In this document: in pieces, positions 33,515-42,217 of the stretch
Position numbering within the stretch: position 1 is the stretch's first letter
Layout: each line of letters starts with the position of its first letter
Source of the DNA: UMGS172 sp045636945
GTDB taxonomy: Bacteria; Bacillota; Clostridia; Oscillospirales; Acutalibacteraceae
Reading direction: 5' to 3'
Assembly (NCBI GenBank): GCA_045636945.1
Contig: JAZTYO010000009.1
Location: 1 to 64,000 of the forward strand
Length of the DNA: 64,000 nt
Program-made: the position numbers and the translations under genes
The notes under the pieces: generated by a model
Told to the model about the DNA's origin: nothing
Databases searched by the model: none
The model's input: the letters and a program-made list of their open reading frames with translations, nothing else

Positions 33515-35300
33515 CGGTTTTAGTATGACGACCAAAATCCTCAGTAATATCTTCGTCGTAATCTACGTCCGAAAACTCTATGAGTTCTTCGTCTTCATCG
33601 GTGTCTATTTCGATGTGTTTTATGTAAGGTGTGATATCGGGGAGCTCAATATCACCGTCCTGCGAACCAAATAAAATAACATGTGCATTTTCGCCATCCC
33701 AAATTACACGGCGTACAATGCTCTGAATAGCGGCTCTCTTTTGTTCGTAGGACATATCATCAATAGTGTTCTTGAATACTGAAAGCATCTGGCGAAGCAC
33801 GTCAAACTCAATATCGCTGAAAGCGTGTTCGGCGGTAAGGCTTATCATTTCATCAATGCCCTGTGAGATTTTATCAATCTCTGTATTCATTTCGTTAATA
33901 CGGGTGACTATTGATTTTTTAGCGCCAATTTCATCCAACTCGGCAAGGGTGTCGATGAGTGAGCTGACCTTTTTCTCAAGGTCGGCTTTTTCTTTTTTCA
34001 TTGTACTTAACTTCTGCTCATACTGCTCACGGTTGCCGGTGTAGAAAATTTTACTTTTTTCAAGCTGCTTGACAAAATCACTTTTTTCACTTGCTAGTTG
34101 CTTGATTTTCTCAATAACCGCAAGGTCTAATGTGTTACCGTTTGCATTGCGCTTATTGCATAGGTCTTTTTTGCTACGCTCTTTCATCTTACAAACATAG
34201 GTATATATGATATCGCCGTCAGCAGTTTTCCGTTTTGAGAGCTTGGGGTACATTCGGTTTCCGCAAGAGCAGAACAAAAGTCCCGTAAGCAAGGCTTCAT
34301 TTCTTCTTGGTCTGCGGAAAGATTTTGACTTGTTCCGTTCAAGGTTATCCTGAACACCCACCCAAATCTTGCCGGGGATAATACCTTGGTGTTTACCAAC
34401 CGAAACAATCCAATCGCTGACAGGGTTGTAAACTGTGGCTTTGCCTTTTTCTTGGTCGGTACGGTTGTAGGCTAAAATTCCGTGTACGCCGTCAAATTCT
34501 TCTTTGGATGAAAATAGATCCGCATCCTTTAGCTTGAAGAATTCATAAGCTTCTTCGTCCGCAATCATATATACGGGATTTTGAAGTATGGATTTAATTG
34601 AAAAGCGTGTGAAGTGATTGCCGTTTTTGGTCATTATTCTACGCTGTATCAATTCTGCCTCGGTGAGTGTTAAAGAACCCGTTTTTATAAACAAATCAAA
34701 TATAAGCTTAACGGTTTCGGCTTCTTCGGGAATAAGTTTTAGCTTACAAGCCTTTTTGGTTTTGCCATCAACCGTAACACTCTTAACACTTTCACTGCAA
34801 TATCCTGTAGGTGTATTGCCGCCAAGCCAACGTCCTGTCTTTGCCAATTCGTGCATGTTATCTCTGATACGCTCGGCAATGGTCTCACGTTCAAGCTGTG
34901 CGAATACAGAAGCAATATACATCATTGCTCTACCCATTGGTGTTGCTGTATCAAACTGCTCACGAATAGACACAAAAACAATATCTCGTCGATTAAGGTT
35001 TTCAATAAGTGATGAGAAGTCGCTGACATTACGGCTCACACGGTCAAGACGGTAAACCACAAGTGCCTTAAACTCTCCACGCTCGATTTGAGCCATCATT
35101 TTTTTGAAGGCAGGGCGGTTGACGTTTCCACCCGAAAAACCTTCATCCTCAAATACTACCGCTTTTTCTGCGGCTTCATCACCATAATGTGTTCGTATGT
35201 ATTCACGGCAAAGTTCTACCTGATTGCCTATGCTTTCACCCTTGCCTGTGAATTTAGATTTTCGTGAATAAATAGCAATTATATTAGACGTATTTTTCAT
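33492..35300 (-). CDS. spoIVCA: large serine recombinase, SpoIVCA-type sigK excisionase
   Basis: Start at the second ATG (35300), 7 bases after AAGGGGG; 602 residues. Resolvase domain: IAIYSRKS with nucleophile near Ser12, GNQVELCREYI, and YRLDRVSRNVSDFSSLIE near 80. The recombinase domain follows (GYCSESVKSVTV, PVYMIADEEAYEFF), then the zinc-ribbon GLLFCSCGNRMYPKL with CKMKERSKKDLC, and a coiled coil (about 440-500, KLSTMKKEKADLEKKVS). The acidic tail DEDEELIEFSDVDYDED is unusual. Location at the sigK junction, not only homology, assigns its job: joining the two sigK parts. In Bacillus its gene is under SigE and SpoIIID. Confidence 0.92.
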   Translation of the reverse strand: MKNTSNIIAIYSRKSKFTGKGESIGNQVELCREYIRTHYGDEAAEKAVVFEDEGFSGGNVNRPAFKKMMAQIERGEFKALVVYRLDRVSRNVSDFSSLIENLNRRDIVFVSIREQFDTATPMGRAMMYIASVFAQLERETIAERIRDNMHELAKTGRWLGGNTPTGYCSESVKSVTVDGKTKKACKLKLIPEEAETVKLIFDLFIKTGSLTLTEAELIQRRIMTKNGNHFTRFSIKSILQNPVYMIADEEAYEFFKLKDADLFSSKEEFDGVHGILAYNRTDQEKGKATVYNPVSDWIVSVGKHQGIIPGKIWVGVQDNLERNKSKSFRRPRRNEALLTGLLFCSCGNRMYPKLSKRKTADGDIIYTYVCKMKERSKKDLCNKRNANGNTLDLAVIEKIKQLASEKSDFVKQLEKSKIFYTGNREQYEQKLSTMKKEKADLEKKVSSLIDTLAELDEIGAKKSIVTRINEMNTEIDKISQGIDEMISLTAEHAFSDIEFDVLRQMLSVFKNTIDDMSYEQKRAAIQSIVRRVIWDGENAHVILFGSQDGDIELPDITPYIKHIEIDTDEDEELIEFSDVDYDEDITEDFGRHTKTDLCEDSK

Positions 35301-35465
35301 AAACATCCCCCTTAGGCTTTTATGTTATGTTATATATGTTAGTATATCATAAAGTAACCTGTTTGTAAAGGGAACAATTTTCGTTATAAATTTAATTGTA
35401 GTGTGATTTTTTGAATAAAATGTACTGTGCCAACTGATATTCGCTCTAAAAAATGTAAAATCTTA

Positions 35466-35494
35466 TTGAATATTCGCATAAATTTGTGTATAAT
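35466..35494 (+). promoter_or_regulatory. sigma-A type promoter before the broken rhamnulokinase
   Basis: TTGAAT at 35466-35471 and TATAAT at 35489-35494 with a 17-bp spacer. RBS TTGGAGA and ATG 35528 follow, so the now broken gene had full expression signals. Confidence 0.55.
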
Positions 35495-35527
35495 ATAATC
35501 GTTGAATACATTTTGGAGATAAGCTTT

Positions 35528-36080
35528 ATGTATTTGAAAAGAAAAATAGACACATATTTATATCGGCGCATCAAGCGGCCGCCATATCTTAGGAAGCGTT
35601 CAAAACGGCAAACTTGTGTTAGAAGAAATTTACCGTTTTGAGAACAATATTAAAAGAGAAAACGATACGCTAATTTGGGATATATATGCTCTTGTTCGCG
35701 AAGTGAAGAACGGACTCAAAGCGTGTAAAAAGATAGGTAAAATTCCCGAAACAGTCGCAATAGATACCTGGGGCGTAGATTATGTTCTTTTAGATAAAAA
35801 CCAACAAGAAATTTTGCCTTGTGTATCTTATCGCGATGAACGTACAAAGGAATCAATGCAAACAGTTTCAAAAATATTGCCGCAAGAGTTACTTTATGAT
35901 AGAACAGGCATTCAAAAACAAAGCTATAACACGATTTATCAGTTGTATTCCGACAGAATAAGCGGAAAACTTAAAAAAGCAAAATATTTTCTTATGATGC
36001 CGGATTATCTTGGCTTTAAGCTAACCGGTGTAGCCGATGCATTCGGCTTAACTTACAGAAAAGATTTTCTAAATCTTTAA
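35528..36080 (+). pseudogene. rhaB: rhamnulokinase-like (FGGY) N-terminal fragment, frameshifted and fused to a foreign tail
   Basis: ATG 35528 has an RBS, but the kinase frame (YIGASSGRHILGSVQNGKL) begins in another frame near 35554 and is preceded by TAG, so a frameshift cuts off the start. The visible part includes AIDTWGVDYVLLD (substrate site), SYRDERTKESMQ and LMMPDYLGFKLTG, typical of L-rhamnulokinase. Normal members are about 480 residues; here the kinase stops near 160 and the end ADAFGLTYRKDFLNL is also found alone at 42.25-42.30 kb. The second half, with the ATP site, is missing. Confidence 0.75.
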
Positions 36081-36157
36081 ATAATTTGATTTTTACTTAT
36101 ATTTAGACATCCCTTTCAAAAGCAAGAAGGACAGTCATATTGGCCGTCCTTCTTGCT
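36030..36157 (+). repeat. direct repeat copy A (gene tail plus terminator)
   Basis: About 128 bases starting GTAGCCGATGC, running through the tail ADAFGLTYRKDFLNL, its stop, TAATTTGATTTTT and the hairpin. It is clearly similar to 42248-42376 in the same direction, with many third-position differences. The two copies bracket the sugar-acid operon. Confidence 0.75.
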
Positions 36158-36160
36158 TAT
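36121..36160 (+). terminator. terminator hairpin after the broken rhamnulokinase
   Basis: AGCAAGAAGGAC (36121-36132) pairs perfectly with GTCCTTCTTGCT (36146-36157). The U-run is weak, so termination strength is uncertain. Confidence 0.65.
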
Positions 36161-36187
36161 ATAATTTGCATCTTGGGAAAATTATTC

Positions 36188-36216
36188 TTGACAAATTATT
36201 AGCATAATGTTATATT
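36188..36216 (+). promoter_or_regulatory. promoter of the sugar-acid operon
   Basis: TTGACA at 36188-36193 and TATATT at 36211-36216 with an exact 17-bp spacer. It starts a leader of about 180 bases before the first gene at 36401. Confidence 0.65.
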
Positions 36217-36335
36217 TATTATAAAGTTAATAATAATCTTTTGTATCGACCAGACAGTAATTCCGGAATAGGGGCTGCTCGATTTTTCAGTGTTACGAAA
36301 TGGCTGTGCAAAGGTTAAAATTTAAATGACAAACT

Positions 36336-36378
36336 GCTATTGGTATCGTAAACACGTTACCAATAGCTTATTTTTATT
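36336..36378 (+). promoter_or_regulatory. leader terminator (attenuator-like) before the first operon gene
   Basis: GCTATTGGTA (36336-36345) pairs with TACCAATAGC (36358-36367), followed by TTATTTTTATTTTT. It lies between the promoter and the first start codon, with no gene between, so it would stop most transcripts unless a signal prevents it. No known riboswitch was recognised in the preceding 110 bases. Confidence 0.55.
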
Positions 36379-36400
36379 TTTAAAAAAGGTGTGAGGTGCA

Positions 36401-37084
36401 GTGAAAGAACTGAATGAATTGCTTCGTGCTCTTGAAGTAAATAAGGCGGTTTACGATGCGGTGCGTGATTACATCAGGCCCGGTGTAAGCGAGCAGGACA
36501 TTTACATTCTTACCAAAACCATAGTCGATGACATGCTGTCGGGCGTTCCTCATGAGTTTATCGGTGATTTTGTTGGCGGAAAGCGTTGCGGTCTTATCGG
36601 GGGCGACCCTACCGAATACAAGTTGGCATACGGCGACGGATTTATTCTTGATTTGTCGGTGCGCTGCGCAAACACGTGGAGCGATACCTGCCGAACGTTT
36701 TTCCTCGGAGAACCAACTCACGAAATTAAAAAAGCATACGATGCTGTTTTGAAGATACAGTCCTTTGGAGCTGAGCTTGTTAAGCCGGGAATGTGCGCAG
36801 AGGACATCAAGGTAAATGCCGAAATTTTGTTTGCTAATATGGGATATGGTTCTATGATGCCTCACCATATGGGACATATTATCGGCGCAAAGCCATATAT
36901 GACGCCTGCGTTTGATATAGGACATAAGGACACCGTTCAGGAGGGAGATTTCTTTACGTTAGAGCCGGGATTGTATGTTGATGAATCGTGGGGAATTCGC
37001 GTGGAGAACGATTACGTGTTGCAATCGGATGGAGCAAAACTTTTGTTTGACTATCCTACAGATATAGAGCATTTTATTATATAA
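36401..37084 (+). CDS. M24 (Xaa-Pro aminopeptidase-like / creatinase-fold) metallohydrolase
   Basis: 227 residues from a GTG start 3-4 bases after AGGTG. All five pita-bread metal ligands are visible: Asp of ILDLSVRCANTWSD and the second Asp 11 residues on, His of MPHHMGHIIG, Glu of LEPGLYV and Glu of RVENDY. The creatinase N-terminal domain is missing, so this is a single-domain member. In a sugar-acid operon it may act on a small amide or ester rather than a peptide. It is first in the operon; the aldolase starts 10 bases after its stop. Confidence 0.8.
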   Translation: MKELNELLRALEVNKAVYDAVRDYIRPGVSEQDIYILTKTIVDDMLSGVPHEFIGDFVGGKRCGLIGGDPTEYKLAYGDGFILDLSVRCANTWSDTCRTFFLGEPTHEIKKAYDAVLKIQSFGAELVKPGMCAEDIKVNAEILFANMGYGSMMPHHMGHIIGAKPYMTPAFDIGHKDTVQEGDFFTLEPGLYVDESWGIRVENDYVLQSDGAKLLFDYPTDIEHFII

Positions 37085-37094
37085 GGAGGAGAAT

Positions 37095-37898
37095 ATGTTT
37101 AATTCGAAAGCTAATAACACCTTCAAAGAAAAAATCTTGGCTGGGGAAAAAACCATAGGAACGTTCTGTGAGCTTATGAGTGAAAATGTTGTTGAAGCGC
37201 TCGGTTACGCCGGACTTGACTACGTGGTTTTTGATAATGAACATTCCCCTATCGAGGCTGAAACTAACCTTGCGTTAGTACGTGCCGCAGAGCACGGCGG
37301 TATCACACCGCTTGCACGTGTCAAAGGGATATCAAGGCCTGCGCTGTTGAAACTACTTGACATAGGTGTGCAGGGGTTAATTGTACCGAACGTGAAAACA
37401 GTAGATGAAGTAAAGCAGCTTGTAGCATGGTCCAAGTATGCTCCTATCGGAAACCGCGGCTTTTCCGCAAGCAGAAAAGACGGTTGGGGATATATGCTTA
37501 ATATGAGTATTCAGGACACTATGGCATTCTTTAATGAACAGGTACTTCTCATTCCTCAATGCGAAACTACCGAGGCGCTGGAAGCAATCGAAGAAATTAC
37601 CGCAATCAACGGTGTTGACGGAATTTTTGTAGGTCCTTATGATTTATCCATCGCTATGGGCATTCCGGGAGAGTTTAACAATCCTGAATTCGTTGCTGCT
37701 TTGGACCGAATTATCCAAGCCTGCCGAAAAGCAGGAAAATTTACTATGATTTTCACGGCAAATCAACAGGCGGCGATTAATTATTTAAACAATGGATTTG
37801 ATTCTGTTTCATATTCTATGGATGCAGCATTTCTTGTTAATGGCTGTCGTAATGAAATGAATGCCGTTCGAGACGGCATCAAGAAAGCGGAGGAATAA
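37095..37898 (+). CDS. HpcH/HpaI-type class II aldolase (2-keto-3-deoxy sugar-acid aldolase, YfaU-like)
   Basis: 267 residues with AAGGAGGAG. The TIM-barrel markers of the family are present: GLDYVVFDNEHSPIEAE (strand 2 with the metal-site His), LARVKGISRPALLKLLDIGV, GLIVPNVKTVDEV, QCETTEALEAIEEI with a metal Glu, and GIFVGPYDLSIAMGI with the Asp ligand. The family splits 2-keto-3-deoxy acids into pyruvate and an aldehyde; YfaU does so for 2-keto-3-deoxy-L-rhamnonate. The dehydratase two genes downstream would make its substrate, so the substrate class is well supported by context. Confidence 0.85.
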   Translation: MFNSKANNTFKEKILAGEKTIGTFCELMSENVVEALGYAGLDYVVFDNEHSPIEAETNLALVRAAEHGGITPLARVKGISRPALLKLLDIGVQGLIVPNVKTVDEVKQLVAWSKYAPIGNRGFSASRKDGWGYMLNMSIQDTMAFFNEQVLLIPQCETTEALEAIEEITAINGVDGIFVGPYDLSIAMGIPGEFNNPEFVAALDRIIQACRKAGKFTMIFTANQQAAINYLNNGFDSVSYSMDAAFLVNGCRNEMNAVRDGIKKAEE

Positions 37899-37902
37899 AT
37901 CA

Positions 37903-38928
37903 ATGAAAGCTATTGTTTGGGACTGTGACGGGCAGTTAAAATTGGATGAAAATTATCCATATCCCGTATGCCTTGATGATTGGGTAGTTATAAAAGTGGT
38001 TAGTGCCGGCGTTTGTTCCACCGACCTAGCAATAATAAACGGAGAATTTGGACCTCCGCCACTTATCCCCGGTCATGAAATAGCAGGCATAATAGATAAA
38101 GTGGGCTCTAAGGTTAAGTCTGCAAAACCGGGAGACCGAGTAGTTGTTGAAACTGCTGTAGCATGCGGGCATTGTCGCGAATGTGAAAGCGGCAACAAAC
38201 ATTTGTGCGCCCAAAGTAGTGAAATAGGTTTTCCACCCCATAACGGCGGATATGCTGAATATGTTGCCGTGCCTGAAAATTGTTTAAAATTTATTCCTGA
38301 CAACGTAAGCTTTGACGAAGCCGGTGTTATAGAAGCCGCTCTTTGTCCGTTTGGCATTATATATCGTTATGGTATGAAACCCGGCTCAACGGTTCTAATT
38401 CAAGGAAACGGCATTGCTGGTCTTTCTTTTCTACAAACAGCAAAATGTTTTTCTGCATCAAAAATTATTATGTCGGTTCTCCGTGACAGCGCAATAGATA
38501 TTGCAAAGCATTTTGGAGCTGACGTAGTTATAAACGTCCAAAAAGAAGATTTAACAGAAAGAATTATGCAAGAAACTGATGGGCGTGGTGTTGATGTGTC
38601 TATCGATTCAACGGGAGCGGCTTCGGCTATTGAGAATGCAGTCAAGGTTACGCGTTCGGGTGGACAAGTCATTCTCTACGGGATACCGAACGATAAAGCG
38701 CAAATGCCCCAGTTTCCTGTCCGCGAAATCGTATTGCGGCAGCTTTCGGTAGTAGGCGGCAACTGCAATCAACTTGCATGGGAACCTCTGCTTTCCTTAG
38801 TAGCCAACGGTCAATTTAACGTCCGCGATATGATAACTAACATATTTTCGCTTGAAGAAGTCCACTCAGCTTTAGAGCTTGCCAAAAACAGACCAGACGG
38901 CTTTATTAAATCAGTAATTCACATATAA
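37903..38928 (+). CDS. zinc-dependent sugar-alcohol/threonine-type dehydrogenase (MDR family)
   Basis: 341 residues from ATG 37903, which follows GGAGGAATAA at good distance; the open frame upstream is not used. Catalytic zinc ligands: Cys of SAGVCSTDLA and the His-Glu pair of IPGHEIAG. Structural zinc: the CGHCRECESGNKHLC four-Cys loop near 90-105. The NAD motif is degenerate (LIQGNGIAGLSFLQ, G-x-G-x-x-G). The family oxidises sorbitol, threonine, galactitol or sugar acids. In this operon it probably oxidises a sugar lactone precursor or a keto-deoxy acid. Confidence 0.85.
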   Translation: MKAIVWDCDGQLKLDENYPYPVCLDDWVVIKVVSAGVCSTDLAIINGEFGPPPLIPGHEIAGIIDKVGSKVKSAKPGDRVVVETAVACGHCRECESGNKHLCAQSSEIGFPPHNGGYAEYVAVPENCLKFIPDNVSFDEAGVIEAALCPFGIIYRYGMKPGSTVLIQGNGIAGLSFLQTAKCFSASKIIMSVLRDSAIDIAKHFGADVVINVQKEDLTERIMQETDGRGVDVSIDSTGAASAIENAVKVTRSGGQVILYGIPNDKAQMPQFPVREIVLRQLSVVGGNCNQLAWEPLLSLVANGQFNVRDMITNIFSLEEVHSALELAKNRPDGFIKSVIHI

Positions 38929-38945
38929 CAAAAGGAGAGATATCA

Positions 38946-40088
38946 ATGAAAATCACAAAAGTAGAAGCAATTCCCGTAAGACAGAAGGGCGTAGTTAAGG
39001 AAATTAACGACAGTGCACAAGACGGAATTATTATTAGAGTATCCACCGATGAAGGAATTACCGGATACGGTGAAGTTGATTCTGCACCATGGGTAATTCG
39101 CGAAATTATTAACTCGCCTATTTCCCATAGAACCTGTCAAGGACTTGCTAACGTTGTTGTTGGCAGAGATCCTTTTGATTATAAAAAAATTTGGGACGAT
39201 ATGTTTCTTCATAGCAATTTCTACGGTAATCGTGGTGCCGCTATACAGGCTATGAGCGGTATTGATATTGCTATTTGGGACGTGCTCGGAAAGGCGCTTA
39301 ATAAACCGATATGGCAACTTTTAGGTGGCAAATACAGAGATGAGGTTCGTTGCTATGCAAGTGTGCTGATGCCCTATACTCCAGAAGAAGCAACAGAGGA
39401 AGCGTTAAAATGGAAAGAGAAGGGGTATACCGCCATTAAAATGGGCTGGGGAGGTTTTGAGCAAGAAATGGCCACAACGGTCAAACTAGTCGAAGCATCT
39501 AGAAAAGCCGTAGGTGAAGAAATAGATATGCTCTATGATATTGGATATATTCCTTCTGCAAAGGTAACCATTGACGCACCAAGCCGCATCCAGCTCGTTA
39601 AAGCATTGGAGCCCTACCATCCTTTTGCTATTGAAGAGGCTCTGTGGCCAACCGACTACGAAGGATATAAACGGTTAGTAGAGAGCACAAACACAAGAAT
39701 AGTATGCGGAGAGAACGAGACTACTCGCTATGGTTTTAAGCAGCTCATAGATTACTGTAAGGTAGCTTTTGTGCAACCAGATATTACCCGTTGCGGCGGA
39801 ATTACAGAGGCAAGCAGAATAGCGTCTTACGCTGAAATTAACTCTACTAACGTAGTACCGCACTGTTGGAGCAGCGGTATCGTTGAAGCAGCATCACTGC
39901 AAATAATCGCATCTATTCCTAATGCAGAATTGCTTGAATACTGCGAACAGGATACCCCTATTAGACACGATCTTGTTCCGGACGATATTCCCTGTGTAGA
40001 CGGTTATGCCAAGGTTCCGACCAAACCTGGTCTTGGTATTGAGGTTGATGATAAAGCTATTGAGTTTTATCGCTGTGACAAATATTAA
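38946..40088 (+). CDS. enolase-superfamily sugar-acid dehydratase (mandelate-racemase group)
   Basis: 380 residues. The capping domain ends near 110 (GIDIAIWDVLGKALNKP, a family signature). In the barrel, KMGWGGFE holds the strand-2 base region, LYDIGY gives the first metal Asp, IEEALWP the second metal Glu, and CGENE the third. VPHCWSSGI carries the catalytic His of the strand-7 His-Asp dyad. The pattern fits the rhamnonate/galactonate/fuconate dehydratases, which make 2-keto-3-deoxy acids. Together with the aldolase this gives a two-step route to pyruvate and an aldehyde. Confidence 0.85.
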   Translation: MKITKVEAIPVRQKGVVKEINDSAQDGIIIRVSTDEGITGYGEVDSAPWVIREIINSPISHRTCQGLANVVVGRDPFDYKKIWDDMFLHSNFYGNRGAAIQAMSGIDIAIWDVLGKALNKPIWQLLGGKYRDEVRCYASVLMPYTPEEATEEALKWKEKGYTAIKMGWGGFEQEMATTVKLVEASRKAVGEEIDMLYDIGYIPSAKVTIDAPSRIQLVKALEPYHPFAIEEALWPTDYEGYKRLVESTNTRIVCGENETTRYGFKQLIDYCKVAFVQPDITRCGGITEASRIASYAEINSTNVVPHCWSSGIVEAASLQIIASIPNAELLEYCEQDTPIRHDLVPDDIPCVDGYAKVPTKPGLGIEVDDKAIEFYRCDKY

Positions 40089-40106
40089 AAAGAAAGGTGA
40101 AAGTTT

Positions 40107-40835
40107 ATGAATATTCTTGCAATCGGAGCACATCCCGACGACGTAGAAACCATGTGCGCCGGCACGCTGGCAAAATATGCTTCTCTCGGCCATAAAGTCT
40201 TTATTGCGACAGCAACCAACGGAAATATCGGTTCCGCCCGTATTTCCGATATGGAGGAAATCGCGCGCGTCCGCAAGGAAGAAGCGACAAAATCTGCCGC
40301 TATCATTGGTGCGGAGTATATTTGTCTTGATTATGATGATGAAATGTTTTTCGAGATAAACCGTGAAACAAGACTGAAGTTTATAAACTTAGTCCGTTAT
40401 TGCAAGGCAGACGTTATTTTCACGCATAGCCTTCACGATTATAATCCTGACCATATGCTTACAAGCAAAATTGTAAACGATATTGCGGTTATGGTTCCGA
40501 TTGCACATTTAAAAACAGAATGTGAGCCATATAACGTTATCCCTTCAATCTGGATGTTTGAAACTGTGAACTCAATGGGATTTGTACCCACCGATTACGT
40601 TGATATTACGGATTTTTATGACACAAAGATGAAAATGCTTAATTGTATGGAAAGTCAGAAGGCGTGGATGGCTGATAACTACGCACAGCTAGGCGGCGAC
40701 CAAGAAAGATTCTTTGATACTATTCGTATTACCTCAGAGTTCCGCGGAATGCAGGCCGGATGTAAGTATGCTGAAGGTTTTGTGCGCGCTATGGATGCTT
40801 ACCGCACACGTATGACTGAACGAGTATTGCCTTAA
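40107..40835 (+). CDS. PIG-L family deacetylase
   Basis: 242 residues with AGAAAGGTG. The zinc motif AHPDDVE (about 8-14) supplies His and Asp ligands, and DYNPDHML (about 112) the third His. The family removes N-acetyl groups from GlcNAc-type sugars (BshB, MshB, PIG-L). Here it probably deacetylates an amino sugar or its acid, which would widen the range of substrates fed to the operon. It overlaps the next gene by one base (TAATG). Confidence 0.88.
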   Translation: MNILAIGAHPDDVETMCAGTLAKYASLGHKVFIATATNGNIGSARISDMEEIARVRKEEATKSAAIIGAEYICLDYDDEMFFEINRETRLKFINLVRYCKADVIFTHSLHDYNPDHMLTSKIVNDIAVMVPIAHLKTECEPYNVIPSIWMFETVNSMGFVPTDYVDITDFYDTKMKMLNCMESQKAWMADNYAQLGGDQERFFDTIRITSEFRGMQAGCKYAEGFVRAMDAYRTRMTERVLP

Positions 40836-41674
40836 TGATGAAAACATATATAGATTACAACATAAAATACGGCAAACTTTTATGGCTTACAAACGGCAGC
40901 ATCGAGGTTGCCGCTGCCCTGGATTATGGGCTAAGAATTATGGTACTTCGGTGTGTCGGAATGGAAAATGTGCTGTATCATCAGTCGGACGATCTTTTGG
41001 ATGGACTATCCACCGAAAAAGGTTGGCGACTTTATGGTGGGCACCGTTTCTGGACCTCACCGGAAAGTGACGATTCATATTTCCCTGACAACGATCCCGT
41101 TGAATATATAATTGAAGAAGGGTCAGTGCTGCTAACACAAAAAACGGACGAGTGGACAGGGTTCAAAAAACAGATTCGATTGTCTTTTTGCGATAATGGT
41201 GACCTAAAGGTTGAGCACGTTTTAACAAACTGTAACGCTTATCCCGTAAAGGTCGCCGCCTGGGGTATTACCACGTTGAAAGACGGTGGTGTTGCAAAAA
41301 TACATTTTGAAGGTTCTGTCGGCGGCTATGTTCCCAACCGAACTCTTTCGCTTTGGTTTGATAGTTCTCTAAATGATAGTCGACTTTCTTTTGAGAACAA
41401 TTACATCATAGGTCGGCATCTTCCTTGTGAAAACAAACTGAAAATAGGAGCATATTCACCGCAAGGTGAAATCTCTATGAAAAATCTCGGGCAAAAACTA
41501 GAGATTTTTTCCCCAACCCATCCAATTGAGGACTGTCCCGAAAACGGGTGTAATGTTGAATTGTTCCTAAATAAACATATTATGGAACTTGAAACGCTTG
41601 GAGAATTAAAGACTATTCCGTCTTGCGCAACTATAAAACACGTAGAATATTGGCATCTGACCCCCGAAATCTGA
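40835..41674 (+). CDS. DUF4380-like protein with aldose-epimerase-type fold
   Basis: 279 residues. GWRLYGGHRFWTSPESDDSY (about 63-82) is the motif I associate with DUF4380 proteins, whose beta-sandwich resembles galactose mutarotase; the conserved His and Glu-Ser would line the sugar site. The start is either ATG 40835, overlapping the previous stop, or ATG 40838. Probable role: mutarotation or binding of the sugar used by this operon. No signal peptide. Confidence 0.65.
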   Translation: MMKTYIDYNIKYGKLLWLTNGSIEVAAALDYGLRIMVLRCVGMENVLYHQSDDLLDGLSTEKGWRLYGGHRFWTSPESDDSYFPDNDPVEYIIEEGSVLLTQKTDEWTGFKKQIRLSFCDNGDLKVEHVLTNCNAYPVKVAAWGITTLKDGGVAKIHFEGSVGGYVPNRTLSLWFDSSLNDSRLSFENNYIIGRHLPCENKLKIGAYSPQGEISMKNLGQKLEIFSPTHPIEDCPENGCNVELFLNKHIMELETLGELKTIPSCATIKHVEYWHLTPEI

Positions 41675-41742
41675 TCTCGAGCGGATTTTGTTGTCATTCG
41701 GTAAGAATATGATTTAAAAAAGCTAAGTGAAGGGATGATTAG

Positions 41743-42120
41743 ATGAAAATTGTTGTTGCAATAGATTCCTTTAAGGGAAGCCTGTCTTCTTTACAAGCGG
41801 GAAGCGCTGTCAAGGATGCGGTTAAACGATTAGATAAAAATGCTGATATAGTTGTAACGGGAGAAGGACGCCTTGATTCTCAAACGGTCCAAGGAAAAGC
41901 ACCAATTGGCGTGGCAAAGCTTGCTAAAAAATACGGAAAAAAGGTAGTTGCCTTTTCAGGCTGTGTAACAGGTGATTCAGAGGTGTGCAACGAACATGGA
42001 ATTGATGCATTCTTTCCTATCTTACGAAGTGTTACAACTTTAGAGGAAGCTCTCGATACGAAAAAAGCCTATGAAAATTTAACAGCCACAGCTTATCAGG
42101 TGTTTAGATTGTTAATTTAA
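41743..42120 (+). pseudogene. glxK: glycerate kinase with large in-frame internal deletion
   Basis: 125 residues in one open frame. The first 35 (MKIVVAIDSFKGSLSSLQAG) are the start of glycerate kinase type 2 (about 375 residues). At KNADIVVTGEGRLDSQT the sequence jumps to the C-terminal part, which then runs normally (GKAPIGVAKLAKKYGKKVVA, GIDAFFPI). About 250 residues with much of the active site are missing, so it cannot be an active kinase of the known kind. Both halves normally contain an A-D-I/L-V-V stretch, which may have been the recombination point. Glycerate kinase would fit the end of a sugar-acid pathway. Confidence 0.8.
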
Positions 42121-42217
42121 CAGAGTATCATTTATTTCCCCCTTGGTGCGTAGTGCCACAGGTTTTTACAAAAAATAGTAGATAAGAAAAATGGTTGTAA
42201 ATTAAATATTTCTTCGA

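Noticed and set aside
33140..33535. Separate 131-residue sigma-like protein starting at 33535
   Set aside because: The first 13 codons belong to the inserted element and overlap the recombinase gene; the part is explained as the 3' portion of split sigK.
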